Shown in pieces: positions 1 to 8,770 of a stretch of DNA of 37,011 bases. This stretch comes from Saprospiraceae bacterium (GTDB lineage: Bacteria; Bacteroidota; Bacteroidia; Chitinophagales; Saprospiraceae). A program made the translations under genes and the position numbers. Positions within the stretch are counted from its first letter, which is position 1. Every line of letters begins with the position of its first letter. The notes below the pieces were generated by a model, which did not search any database, was not told the DNA's origin, and saw nothing but the letters and a program-made list of their open reading frames with translations. Location: contig JAHDEO010000005.1 in NCBI GenBank assembly GCA_020628725.1, positions 11,174 to 48,184 on the forward strand. The letters are read 5' to 3'.

Positions 1-2
1 GG

Positions 3-55
3 GTTTTGGCTTCGCCAAAACGAATGTTTTAAACTTAAACTTATTCTTAAACTTA
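3..55. repeat. Hairpin gttttggc-ttc-gccaaaac and aaacttaaactta direct repeats at window edge
   Basis: Read directly from sequence; truncated by the window start. Confidence 0.7.
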
Positions 56-62
56 AACTTTT

Positions 63-1211
63 TTAGGCTGCAATTTTCTGATAATCAAGACCTAAACATC
101 TTAAAACTTCTCCGTGCAATACTTTCGCACTTCTCTCCCATGAATATTTTTCACGAATAATTCGGGCGATATTATCCAATTCCGCCTGAGGTGGTGGCAA
201 GGTAATATTTAACCAAATCATCGTTTGCAACAAGCCCGGATTATCCGGCGAGATGTGATTATTTTTGAAAAAATTAAAATCCTGCATCGCGGTTACATTC
301 GAGCAAATTGTATTCACACCCAATGCCGCCGCTTCCAATGGTGGTATGCCAAATCCTTCTGCTTTGGATGGATAAACGAACAGATTAGCAGCACGATACA
401 ATTCTAATAATTCCTTATCGCTTGCATTTCGTACCCAATGAAAATGTGCAGATTCTTTTTGGTTTAATTTTTTGAATGAATTAGTTAATGCGCTATCATT
501 CAAGGTGTTATTTCCTACAAAAACGAGATGCACACCTTGTTTTGCTAATTCCAAATCTTGCCATGCATCTAATAATGCTAAGTGATTTTTGCGAGGCTCA
601 AGGCGGCTCACGTAAAGGATGTATTTATCCCAGCCAAATTTATTTTGTACAAATTCTTGTGATTTTTTTCGGTCAAAAGGCAAGAGAAATGACTCCATCG
701 GCGCATTAGGCGTGATGGAAATTGTGTCGGGATTGATTCGGTAATGTTGTGCGATTTTTTGGCGTGAATATTCCGAAACTGTCAGTCGAATTTCACTTTG
801 TAGGAGGGAGCGTTTGAATAGAAAATTACGTTGCGTTCGATAGCTCCAACCAAACTCCCCCGGAAAGTCATTGAATAGCACATCATGAGTAGTCACGATG
901 TATCGACAGGCTTTTTTTATTGGAGTAATATATTGAAAATGAGCGAATTCAATATCATTCTTGCGGATTAATTCGGGGAATTCATTCAGCCATAATTTTA
1001 GCCGCGATTTATTTTTTAAAGGTAAAAAACGAACATTATACTTACCAAAAACTTCCATTACTGCCGCCTCATCATACCCCGCAAAATATAATTCATACCT
1101 GTCTCCATAGCTTTCCAACAAAGCCAAATACAATCCCTTCAAATAGGTTAAGCTGCCCTGACCTTCGCCCCCAAAATTACGGGCATCTACCAAAAGTTTA
1201 ATCTTTTTCAT
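63..1211 (-). CDS. Glycosyltransferase, GT4/group 1 family
   Basis: Protein from MKKIKLLVDARNFGGEGQGSLTYLKGL, with YILYVSRLEPRKNHLALLDAW and NLFVYPSKAEGFGIPPLEAAALG motifs typical of GT-B group 1 enzymes. The ORF is open to 1304, but that N-extension (LTAKTVITG) is a translated inverted repeat, so the start is placed at 1211. Confidence 0.88.
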   Translation of the reverse strand: MKKIKLLVDARNFGGEGQGSLTYLKGLYLALLESYGDRYELYFAGYDEAAVMEVFGKYNVRFLPLKNKSRLKLWLNEFPELIRKNDIEFAHFQYITPIKKACRYIVTTHDVLFNDFPGEFGWSYRTQRNFLFKRSLLQSEIRLTVSEYSRQKIAQHYRINPDTISITPNAPMESFLLPFDRKKSQEFVQNKFGWDKYILYVSRLEPRKNHLALLDAWQDLELAKQGVHLVFVGNNTLNDSALTNSFKKLNQKESAHFHWVRNASDKELLELYRAANLFVYPSKAEGFGIPPLEAAALGVNTICSNVTAMQDFNFFKNNHISPDNPGLLQTMIWLNITLPPPQAELDNIARIIREKYSWERSAKVLHGEVLRCLGLDYQKIAA

Positions 1212-1242
1212 GAGTCTGAAATTATCGAACGAAAAACACCCT

Positions 1243-1354
1243 GTAATGACTGTTTTAGCTGTCAAGTGTATAAAAATTGTAATTCCTAATTTACTATAGA
1301 GCAATAGCTTAAAACTATTTCTTCAACTCACTTGACAGCTAAAGCAGTCATTAC
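1243..1354. repeat. Inverted repeat, word B copy 1 (26-bp arms)
   Basis: gtaatgactgttttagctgtcaagtg (1243-1268) versus cacttgacagctaaagcagtcattac (1329-1354), one G/A difference. Confidence 0.95.
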
Positions 1355-2587
1355 GGTATCATCGTCAACCGATTTAATCGCCGTGTGTCGTGTGAATAAA
1401 GAAGTTCCCAAAAATGCCGCTACCAAAAACCAAAACAACTGCGTATTGATATTCGCATTCGGCAATAGCATCACAAAAAACAACCAAAAAGTAAAAGGTA
1501 ATTTCCATAGAAAAGTCCCCACAAAAATCAACAACAAACCAAAGCCAATAAAGCCGTAATCATAGATAAATGCCGGCACAATTCCCGTGTCAAATTCATC
1601 GTCATCCTCGTCAATCACAAAGCCTGCCATTGCTTTCGGAATATCCACACCTGCTGCTCCTGCGCCCTTGCCGAGCATCAATTTTCCTAAGTCTTTTTCA
1701 TTTTTAAACAGGTAGTACGGCACACCAATTCGAGCGAATGCACTGGGGTCGGATTTTTGCAGTTTTCTCATCATTTTATCGGTGGTGTAAGTATCATCTT
1801 GTAAAATTTCTCCCACTTCACGAAGCCTCACAATCGACTCATTATCTGAATATTGTACAAAATTAACTACTGACCTTCCTATTAAAATAAACGGCACTAA
1901 AAGCACCAATTTAAGAGCAGCATCAAAGCGTTTGAAATAATGCCAACCCCACCCCAGAGCCACCACAAGTGCTAATAATATTCCGTAAGCAGAACCCAGC
2001 AAAACAACCGATAAAGCATAAGCACTTAACATCAAATAAAAGGCTTTGTCTTGTGCATAATTTCGCAAATGATTCCAACACAAAAAGCAGATACTCACAA
2101 TAAATGCCGCATAAGAAGGCTCAGAAGAAAACCCGCATGGGCGGCTTCCCGCGCTCGTCTCCGTAATACCAATCAATCCACCCGCTAATGATTGTGTATG
2201 TCCTGCTTTCAATGCTAATGTTGCAAGTATTATATTCGCAAAAAACATCCCCAAAATCACCACAAAAATCCACTCTAATTGCCTTTTATCACTTTGTTTT
2301 AATAAGTTATACAGCAGTATCATTTCCACCACAAAAGCCAGCGAATATATCAATGAAGTCGGACGTATGTCAGGGTAATTTATCGTATTATTTACCAAGA
2401 AAAAACCACCCAATAAGACTAAAAGTATCGGCAATCCCAAGTCGGATTTTTTTGAAAATAACGTCACATATCCGATATACAAAGCCATGAGCAAATGGAA
2501 GGGGGTCAGTGGAGCTTTCCCCACCGTTGCCACACTTATATCTGTCATCGAAAGTGCAATGAATAATATGACAATCAGATATTTCAT
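1328..2587 (-). CDS. O-antigen polymerase/ligase-like multi-spanning membrane protein (Wzy-like)
   Basis: About 10 hydrophobic segments, large periplasmic loop, position inside a polysaccharide operon; its ATG overlaps the upstream stop. The last codons (VMTALAVK) lie in an inverted-repeat arm. Confidence 0.72.
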   Translation of the reverse strand: MKYLIVILFIALSMTDISVATVGKAPLTPFHLLMALYIGYVTLFSKKSDLGLPILLVLLGGFFLVNNTINYPDIRPTSLIYSLAFVVEMILLYNLLKQSDKRQLEWIFVVILGMFFANIILATLALKAGHTQSLAGGLIGITETSAGSRPCGFSSEPSYAAFIVSICFLCWNHLRNYAQDKAFYLMLSAYALSVVLLGSAYGILLALVVALGWGWHYFKRFDAALKLVLLVPFILIGRSVVNFVQYSDNESIVRLREVGEILQDDTYTTDKMMRKLQKSDPSAFARIGVPYYLFKNEKDLGKLMLGKGAGAAGVDIPKAMAGFVIDEDDDEFDTGIVPAFIYDYGFIGFGLLLIFVGTFLWKLPFTFWLFFVMLLPNANINTQLFWFLVAAFLGTSLFTRHTAIKSVDDDTVMTALAVK

Positions 2588-3981
2588 ACCGTAGCGTGAG
2601 CTTCCAGCTCGCGTTCTGCGTGTGTATGCGTATCACGAGTCAATATTTTTAAAAACCCCTCTGCCACCTTCCGCACATTTTCTTTTTCCATAATTTTCGG
2701 ATTCGCATTCGGGTCAGAAAATGTCCCTTCAAATGAATTTCGCGACAAATATTGACAAAACTCCAAACGATTATCCTCTTCCGATTTCAATTCTTCACAA
2801 AGCAAATTCAAATCCGCGCAATCATTCAATTCATTCCACGTAATTTGCCGACAATAATTCATACGATTAAAAAAGGTTGGAGCTAAAGTCAGCGACGGAA
2901 CTTGCATTAAAGCTGCTTCATAAGCGATTGTTCCTGTTACGGTTACGACTAATTTTGCCTGATTAATTAATGCCCATGAATTAGTCGATTCATGTACAAA
3001 ATGTAAATTCGGCAATGCATCTAACTCACGATAAAAAGCCAAACTTCTATCCCCCACTGCATTTGTATGTTCCTTCACAATCAACTGCCAGCCATGCGGC
3101 AAAGCCCGCCAAATATTCTTGATATTCACCAATTGGTCTTCGTAATATCGTCCGAATACATCAATCGAAGCCTCCGGTTGTTTATGTAAACCAACGAAGA
3201 CGTAATTCGTATTTTTGATATCTTCAAAATCGATTCTTTTTACACTTCGGTAGGTTTCTTTACGCCATTCCTCACCTGCACGCGAGCGAAACTGGGTTTC
3301 TTTATTTGTGATGAGTGTCGGGTCGTTTTTATCAATGTTTTCACTGGTAAAAAATCGCTTCGCACGACTTAGTCGTCCGCTGAATGAGCGATTTTTTTTC
3401 ATTTTTTTATCATTAATAACGAGGTAATCCGGTTTTTTTAATTCAAAAATGCTGTCACATATTTCGTGTGAATCTCTCTCTCTGAAGGGGGCTTCCAAAA
3501 TCTCCGACTGATGCTCATCCATAAAAAAAGCAAACCGCCCATTTGGAATCCGTACCACATGCGGACACAGATAACGACACCCCAAATCCGGCAATCTTCG
3601 CGTCATACGATGCACCAACACCTCATGCGCCCAAGTCGTCTCACCAAACACCGTTTTTACCTGATGCTTTTTCAAAAAATCATAAATCGGTTGTTGTATA
3701 TTGGTCAAAAAACGAATGCCATTTGCAGCTTCATGTCTCAAAACTCTATCTCCAAATACCAGTTCATTAATCTTGAATTCTCCAACAGGCGCACCGTCAC
3801 TTTGCATCCAATCTCGATTGAGATATAATACTTTTTCTTCCGAGTAATGTTTACATAAAAAATTGCGTAGTTGTTCATTCACAACTATCCAAACTATCTC
3901 AAAATCAGCCTTTTCTAACTCCCTTGCAATTGCATCGAAAAAGTAAGTTTTAGAAAAATTAGCCATGAAACATACCGTCAT
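2584..3981 (-). CDS. Capsule/surface polysaccharide transferase-like protein (possibly KpsS/Capsule_synth-type GT-B)
   Basis: Contains GWQLIVKEHTNAVGDRSLAFYREL and LVVTVTGTIAYEAALMQVPSLTLAPTFFNR, a GT-B-like C-terminal pattern. ORF is open to 4101, but the extension YVTQTFLSVLRYRTDRNVCV is a translated palindrome; likely start at MTVCFMANFSK (3981) or MANFSK (3966). Confidence 0.5.
   Translation of the reverse strand: MTVCFMANFSKTYFFDAIARELEKADFEIVWIVVNEQLRNFLCKHYSEEKVLYLNRDWMQSDGAPVGEFKINELVFGDRVLRHEAANGIRFLTNIQQPIYDFLKKHQVKTVFGETTWAHEVLVHRMTRRLPDLGCRYLCPHVVRIPNGRFAFFMDEHQSEILEAPFRERDSHEICDSIFELKKPDYLVINDKKMKKNRSFSGRLSRAKRFFTSENIDKNDPTLITNKETQFRSRAGEEWRKETYRSVKRIDFEDIKNTNYVFVGLHKQPEASIDVFGRYYEDQLVNIKNIWRALPHGWQLIVKEHTNAVGDRSLAFYRELDALPNLHFVHESTNSWALINQAKLVVTVTGTIAYEAALMQVPSLTLAPTFFNRMNYCRQITWNELNDCADLNLLCEELKSEEDNRLEFCQYLSRNSFEGTFSDPNANPKIMEKENVRKVAEGFLKILTRDTHTHAERELEAHATV
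2591..2613. repeat. Short hairpin word J
   Basis: gtagcgtgagcttccagctcgcg; gagc/gctc core with flanking gcg. Confidence 0.6.
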
Positions 3982-3993
3982 AATTGTAATTTT

Positions 3994-4054
3994 CGTAACA
4001 CAGACATTCCTGTCTGTGCGGTAGCGTAACACAGACAGGAATGTCTGTGTTACG
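3994..4054. repeat. Inverted repeat, word C copy 1 (25-bp perfect arms, 11-nt loop)
   Basis: cgtaacacagacattcctgtctgtg ... cacagacaggaatgtctgtgttacg. Confidence 0.95.
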
Positions 4055-5354
4055 TAGCTTGTGTAATAAGAAAAAATGCTAATCCGCCCCTCGTCAACCA
4101 TTTAAATTTCACAAAATTCACTTCATTTTTTTTGAGGATTTTAAATTGTGATTCTAATGCGAGAAATACGGCTGCCAAATTCGTGAGAATTAAAACCGAT
4201 AAGGATAATCGCCCTGTTTGATGCAACACAAACATTGCTGCAAGCATCGTTAAAGTTATCATCAAAAAGTGAATATTCATTTGGTGTGAGAGCTTCTCTC
4301 GATGAATAACATTAGAATTGAATGCGATCCCCACCCAAAACAAAGCATGAAAGCAAAGCATAAAATAAACATTTTTATACTCCAAAAAACTTGTTTTCAA
4401 TAAGGTCAAGTATTCACCAAATACTAATGGAATAATTTTCCAAGACATTAAAATTAGTACGAAAATAACTCCCCACATTATCGTAAACCAAGCATCCAAA
4501 ATAGCAGGTTTCGATTGGTATATTTTACGAAAAAAAGCCACCAAAAACACTTGCTGCATAATCACCGCCAACGTCGCAAATCGCAAATAGAATGTGTAAT
4601 AGCCTACTGCCTCCAAATCAAAAAAATACTCAACCAAAATACGTCCTCCCGTTGTCAGGAAAATCACTAAAAAGGCAGAAAGAATGATATGTCGCCCGTA
4701 GTCAATTGCTTGGGTATAACGTTGAAATGAAAAATCACTTCGATATTTCCACCAATTCAAAACATTGATTATCAATAGAAAAAATAAAAATCCACATAGT
4801 GCAAACTCAAACAAATCATAGCTAAACACGCCGCCTACTCCATTCAATCCTACGATATAAAAGAAAAGTATCAGCAATACAGCCGAGTCAGTCACAACGG
4901 CTTTTTTCACATGGTCATGTGATTTAAGAATGGAAGAAAGCAACATTTGAATGGCGACAATTCCACCCAATAATATCGCTAAAGAAAACTTACGAGGCAC
5001 ACCAAACCCCAAGCAATAATTTCCTAAAAAAAATAATAGGGTAAGTCCCGCAATTCCGGCAGCATGTAGATAGAAAAGAGATTGAAAACCTTCCACTTGA
5101 AGCTTAAGGTTAAAGTAAGGATACGCCCCTTGAAGCCCCGCCGTCAGCACAATTGCCAACAAAACACCGACACCAAGCGCGTACTCAAACAGCCCGTACT
5201 GAGCCACATCTGTCACGACATTGGAGAGTAAAATGACGGATAAAAAACTAAAGAATTTGATGACACCAAATACCAAGCCCACCTGCACGATACGCCACAA
5301 CATATCACCGTATTTAGCGATAAAAGGTTGACTCGAAATTCGTAGTGATTTCAT
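4050..5354 (-). CDS. Polysaccharide flippase / MOP-superfamily membrane protein (Wzx-like)
   Basis: 12-14 predicted hydrophobic segments, about 434 aa, operon context. Confidence 0.72.
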   Translation of the reverse strand: MKSLRISSQPFIAKYGDMLWRIVQVGLVFGVIKFFSFLSVILLSNVVTDVAQYGLFEYALGVGVLLAIVLTAGLQGAYPYFNLKLQVEGFQSLFYLHAAGIAGLTLLFFLGNYCLGFGVPRKFSLAILLGGIVAIQMLLSSILKSHDHVKKAVVTDSAVLLILFFYIVGLNGVGGVFSYDLFEFALCGFLFFLLIINVLNWWKYRSDFSFQRYTQAIDYGRHIILSAFLVIFLTTGGRILVEYFFDLEAVGYYTFYLRFATLAVIMQQVFLVAFFRKIYQSKPAILDAWFTIMWGVIFVLILMSWKIIPLVFGEYLTLLKTSFLEYKNVYFMLCFHALFWVGIAFNSNVIHREKLSHQMNIHFLMITLTMLAAMFVLHQTGRLSLSVLILTNLAAVFLALESQFKILKKNEVNFVKFKWLTRGGLAFFLITQAT

Positions 5355-5456
5355 TGTTTCATGGTTATATTGTTACATTGTTTTATTGCTGTATAATATC
5401 GGTTTTTGCATAGCAAAAACAATAATAACAATGAAGCAATATAACCATGAAACAAT
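5353..5456. repeat. Inverted repeat (word E, 20-bp perfect outer arms) with nested gtttttgc-ata-gcaaaaac hairpin
   Basis: attgtttcatggttatattg (5353-5372) versus caatataaccatgaaacaat (5437-5456). Confidence 0.95.
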
Positions 5457-5469
5457 TGAGCAATGTAAT

Positions 5470-6519
5470 TTAAAAATGCGTCCAATTAAGTGGTGTTCCG
5501 GCTTTGATTTCAGTGGCGACTGCTTTGCCGATTAAGCCTTCAAAATATTTGGGTGGAAGTCCGTCACCGGGACGTATAACTCGCAGATTATCAATGCTAA
5601 ATGTGTCCCCGGGGTGAACGTCTTTGACCACATAGACAGAGCGTTTGAAACGCTTACTTTTTTGCTCGGCAGACTGTATGCCGTACTGTACTTTGCCCAA
5701 TGCTTCAAAGGCACGATTGGCTTCTACGACGAGCGATTTTAGTTCCTGCGGTTCAAGGCTGAAAGCACTATCTACACCACCGTCGGAACGGCTAAGTGTA
5801 AAGTGTTTTTCGATAACTCTTGCCCCTAAAGCCACTGCCGCTACAGGTGCACCGATACCCATTGTATGGTCAGAAAGTCCGACGATAATATCGTCGAAAA
5901 GCTGTGCCATGTGTGGAATCGTCATCAAATTAGTGGTACTTGGTGAGGCGGGATACGTACTTGTACATTTCAGTAAAACCAACTCCTTGCACCCATGCTC
6001 ACGCAGCACACGTACAGACTCGTCGATGTCCGCAAGTCGCGTGAGTCCGGTGGACATAATGACAGGTTTCCCCGTCTGCGCGACCTTTTTTAAAAGCGGG
6101 TGGTCGGTATTTTCAAAGGAAGCAATTTTATACACTTCAACGCCTAATTCTTCCAAAAAATCAACAGCACTCGCATCAAATGGCGAACTAAACGCAATTA
6201 AACCTAAATCCTTCGCTTTCTGCATGATAGGTTTATGCCACTCCCATGGTGTATAGGCTTTTTGATAGAGTTCATAGAGGTTGTTACCGTTCCATAATGA
6301 ACTCTTATCATCAATATTAAACAAGCCATGACGTGCATTAATCGTCATCGTATCTGCCGTGTATGTCTGCAGTTTGATAGCATCTGCACCTGCCTCTGCT
6401 GCCGCTTCGACTATTGCCAATGCACGGTCTAATGACTGGTTGTGATTGCCGGACATTTCGGCTATGATGAATGGGCGATATGCAGCCCCGATTTGTCTGT
6501 CAGCGATGTTAATTGTCAT
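5470..6519 (-). CDS. pseI: Pseudaminic acid synthase
   Basis: NeuB-family protein with PFIIAEMSGNHNQSLDRALAIVEAAAEAGADAIKLQTYT, plus a C-terminal SAF-like domain (GDTFSIDNLRVIRPGDGLPPKYFEGLIGKA). Confidence 0.93.
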   Translation of the reverse strand: MTINIADRQIGAAYRPFIIAEMSGNHNQSLDRALAIVEAAAEAGADAIKLQTYTADTMTINARHGLFNIDDKSSLWNGNNLYELYQKAYTPWEWHKPIMQKAKDLGLIAFSSPFDASAVDFLEELGVEVYKIASFENTDHPLLKKVAQTGKPVIMSTGLTRLADIDESVRVLREHGCKELVLLKCTSTYPASPSTTNLMTIPHMAQLFDDIIVGLSDHTMGIGAPVAAVALGARVIEKHFTLSRSDGGVDSAFSLEPQELKSLVVEANRAFEALGKVQYGIQSAEQKSKRFKRSVYVVKDVHPGDTFSIDNLRVIRPGDGLPPKYFEGLIGKAVATEIKAGTPLNWTHF

Positions 6520-6551
6520 TATTTTGATTATTTATAAACACGATAACCGTT

Positions 6552-6579
6552 GTAGAGACGCGATTAATCGCGTCTCTAC
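6552..6579. repeat. Perfect 28-bp palindrome (word D)
   Basis: gtagagacgcgattaatcgcgtctctac is its own reverse complement. Confidence 0.97.
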
Positions 6580-6581
6580 CG

Positions 6582-7460
6582 CTATTTCAGTATCATTCCT
6601 ATTTTCATTGTTGAACGGTCTAAACCGTTTGTTTCCAGATTTTCGAGGGTCAATGCGCCATTAGGTGTTTTTACGGTAATTGAATTGTCACTTAGTTGGA
6701 GTATTTCGCCGTTTTTTTGTTCGTAATTAAAACCTGTATCGGAAAAAACGGCTTTGTGTGCGATGATTTTGTGTTCATCAAAAAACGTAAATGCGCCGGG
6801 ATAAGGTTTGGCTTGTGCGCGTACCCAATTGCGAATACGTTCCTTGCTCCAATCCCAAATTATTTGTCCGTCTGCGGGTGTTCTTTTGCCAAAATAAATG
6901 GCATTTTCTTTCTTTTGTGGAGTAAATTTTATCGTATTATTTTGAACGGAATTCAGGACGGATTCGGCGAGTCCGGGATAGAGAGCTTCGTATTTCTTGA
7001 GGATGTTTGCGCCAGTGTCTATTGGTGTTATGGGTACTTTTATTTGTTCGACTATATCACCGTTATCTACTTCTTTATCAATAAGATGTGCGGTAATTCC
7101 AGCTTCAGTTTCGCCGTTTATGATTGCCCATACGTGCGGGGTGCGCCCACGATATTTAGGTAATAGCGAACCGTGAATATTAATAGCATATTGACGGGGT
7201 AAATCAATTAAATCTTGTTCAATGATGAATAAATAATTTACGGATAATAACACATCACATTCAATGTTCTGTATGAATTCCGTAGCGCGTCCTTTACGCG
7301 GATTGCCAACGAAAAGCGGCAGCGATTTTTCACGCGCCAAATCAATAATTGCATCCGAACCTTTATTCGTAAAGACCGCCTGAATATCAAATCCACGTTC
7401 CAAAAGATGTTTGAAAATAACGTGTCCGAGATGCCCGCTGACCATTAAGGATGTCGTCAT
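6582..7460 (-). CDS. Formyl-THF-dependent formyltransferase-like protein (Fmt/ArnA-N-like), probable sugar N-formyltransferase
   Basis: INIHGSLLPKYRGRTPHVWAIINGETEAGITAHLIDKEVDNGDIV is the formyltransferase signature; flanked by pse genes. Start MTTSLMVSGHLGH at 7460; the ORF extension to 7553 enters a repeat. Confidence 0.85.
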   Translation of the reverse strand: MTTSLMVSGHLGHVIFKHLLERGFDIQAVFTNKGSDAIIDLAREKSLPLFVGNPRKGRATEFIQNIECDVLLSVNYLFIIEQDLIDLPRQYAINIHGSLLPKYRGRTPHVWAIINGETEAGITAHLIDKEVDNGDIVEQIKVPITPIDTGANILKKYEALYPGLAESVLNSVQNNTIKFTPQKKENAIYFGKRTPADGQIIWDWSKERIRNWVRAQAKPYPGAFTFFDEHKIIAHKAVFSDTGFNYEQKNGEILQLSDNSITVKTPNGALTLENLETNGLDRSTMKIGMILK

Positions 7461-7492
7461 GATATTTTTGTTTTTGAAATGAAAATTGTTTG

Positions 7493-7625
7493 AACTACGA
7501 AGCACACAAAGGACACTAAACCTAATTAACGCAAAAGAAAACGAAGGTTTCAAAGAAATTTCTTATTAATCCTTGTGTTCTTCTACGTCTGTTTTGTTTT
7601 CGTGTCCTTCGTGAACTTAGTGGTG
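7493..7625. repeat. Long imperfect inverted repeat (word I)
   Basis: aactacgaagcacacaaaggacac ... gtgtccttcgtgaacttagtgg, imperfect pairing through most of the spacer. Confidence 0.75.
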
Positions 7626-7640
7626 TATAATTGTCGGATT

Positions 7641-8642
7641 TTATGTTGTAATTTCTTCAGGAATCAACAACGATTTAATCTGATGAATGATGCGTTCTCC
7701 GCTTTTTCCGTCAAATATTTTTCGTTGATTGTATGCGGCTATTTGTATGTCATTTTCCGTAAGATTTTCCAGTTTATCTAATTCAAACGCTAATTTATTT
7801 TTCAATAAAAACTGCTGAATATACTTTTGATTATCAGCTATTTGATGCAAAAAAAGCGTTCCGCCAACATGCAAATATTCGTATGCAATCGTACTTGGTG
7901 GAAGAATGGCAACCGGACACTCGCGCATCACGGCTGCCATTTTCTTCGGAGGGATATTGCTAAACAGTTCCACATTTGGAAGATGTAAGGAAGTGTATTT
8001 TTCAAGTTCATCACGATGCAAATATGCTGCACCGATAATGACCTTTATTTTATCCTGAATGTTTAATGATTTAAGTTTTTTTAGAATATGTAAGGTGTCA
8101 TTTTTAGGGTCTGCTCCGCCGAGGCAGAGTAAAATATTTTGATTTTGGGGAATTGGAGAATCACGCTTTTTAGCTGCTTCTAAAAACGGTTGTTTGAGTA
8201 CGGCGTATTTTGGTCCCAAGCAAAATTCGGTATGCGATTCTGCCGAAAAATCCTTTACACTCCAACCGCCTGAATGATTAATCACTACATCCGCGACATA
8301 GTGTTTATCCGCTAAGTCATCAATGCAAATCAATCGGTATCCTTGCGCCCGAACCGCCCGTTGGTAATCCGTGCCAAAATGATACCCGTCCAAGATAAAC
8401 ACATCCCTTTTTTCCGATAAATGCTTGCCAATCCACTTGACTTCATCAGCATTTGTATTTATATGGACGGGTATTTCGTAGAGATTTTTACAAACTTTAT
8501 TTATTTGATTTTTAAGGCTTTCCGGGATGTTTCTCGTTACAAAAACACATTCAAACTCTCCCGACAACATCTCCGCCAAAGCCAGACATCGTGAGATATG
8601 ACCAAGCCCAATTTTCGAGTTCCCATCTGCACGAAGAATCAC
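7641..8642 (-). CDS. pseG: UDP-2,4-diacetamido-2,4,6-trideoxy-beta-L-altropyranose hydrolase
   Basis: ILRADGNSKIGLGHISRCLALAEML start, then FILDGYHFGTDYQRAV and LCLGGADPKNDTLHILKKL. No nearby ATG; GTG at 8642 gives VILRADG. The ORF extension to 8708 translates a repeat. Confidence 0.86.
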   Translation of the reverse strand: MILRADGNSKIGLGHISRCLALAEMLSGEFECVFVTRNIPESLKNQINKVCKNLYEIPVHINTNADEVKWIGKHLSEKRDVFILDGYHFGTDYQRAVRAQGYRLICIDDLADKHYVADVVINHSGGWSVKDFSAESHTEFCLGPKYAVLKQPFLEAAKKRDSPIPQNQNILLCLGGADPKNDTLHILKKLKSLNIQDKIKVIIGAAYLHRDELEKYTSLHLPNVELFSNIPPKKMAAVMRECPVAILPPSTIAYEYLHVGGTLFLHQIADNQKYIQQFLLKNKLAFELDKLENLTENDIQIAAYNQRKIFDGKSGERIIHQIKSLLIPEEITT

Positions 8643-8770
8643 GGTAAACGGTAAACGGCGAACGGTAAACGGTGGCGTGTTGTACGTAGATTCAGTTTTG
8701 CATTGCATGATATTTTTCGGATAAATAAAAGAAAATCGTTAGCCGTTGGTCGTCCGTCGTTTACCGTCCT
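8640..8770. repeat. Repetitive imperfect inverted repeat (word F)
   Basis: cggtaaacggtaaacggcgaacggtaaacggt ... cgttagccgttggtcgtccgtcgtttaccgt. Confidence 0.8.

Noticed and set aside
1243-1354. Insertion sequence with terminal inverted repeats
   Set aside because: The interior is only 60 nt and encodes no transposase, and the second copy has an unrelated interior; no target duplication seen.
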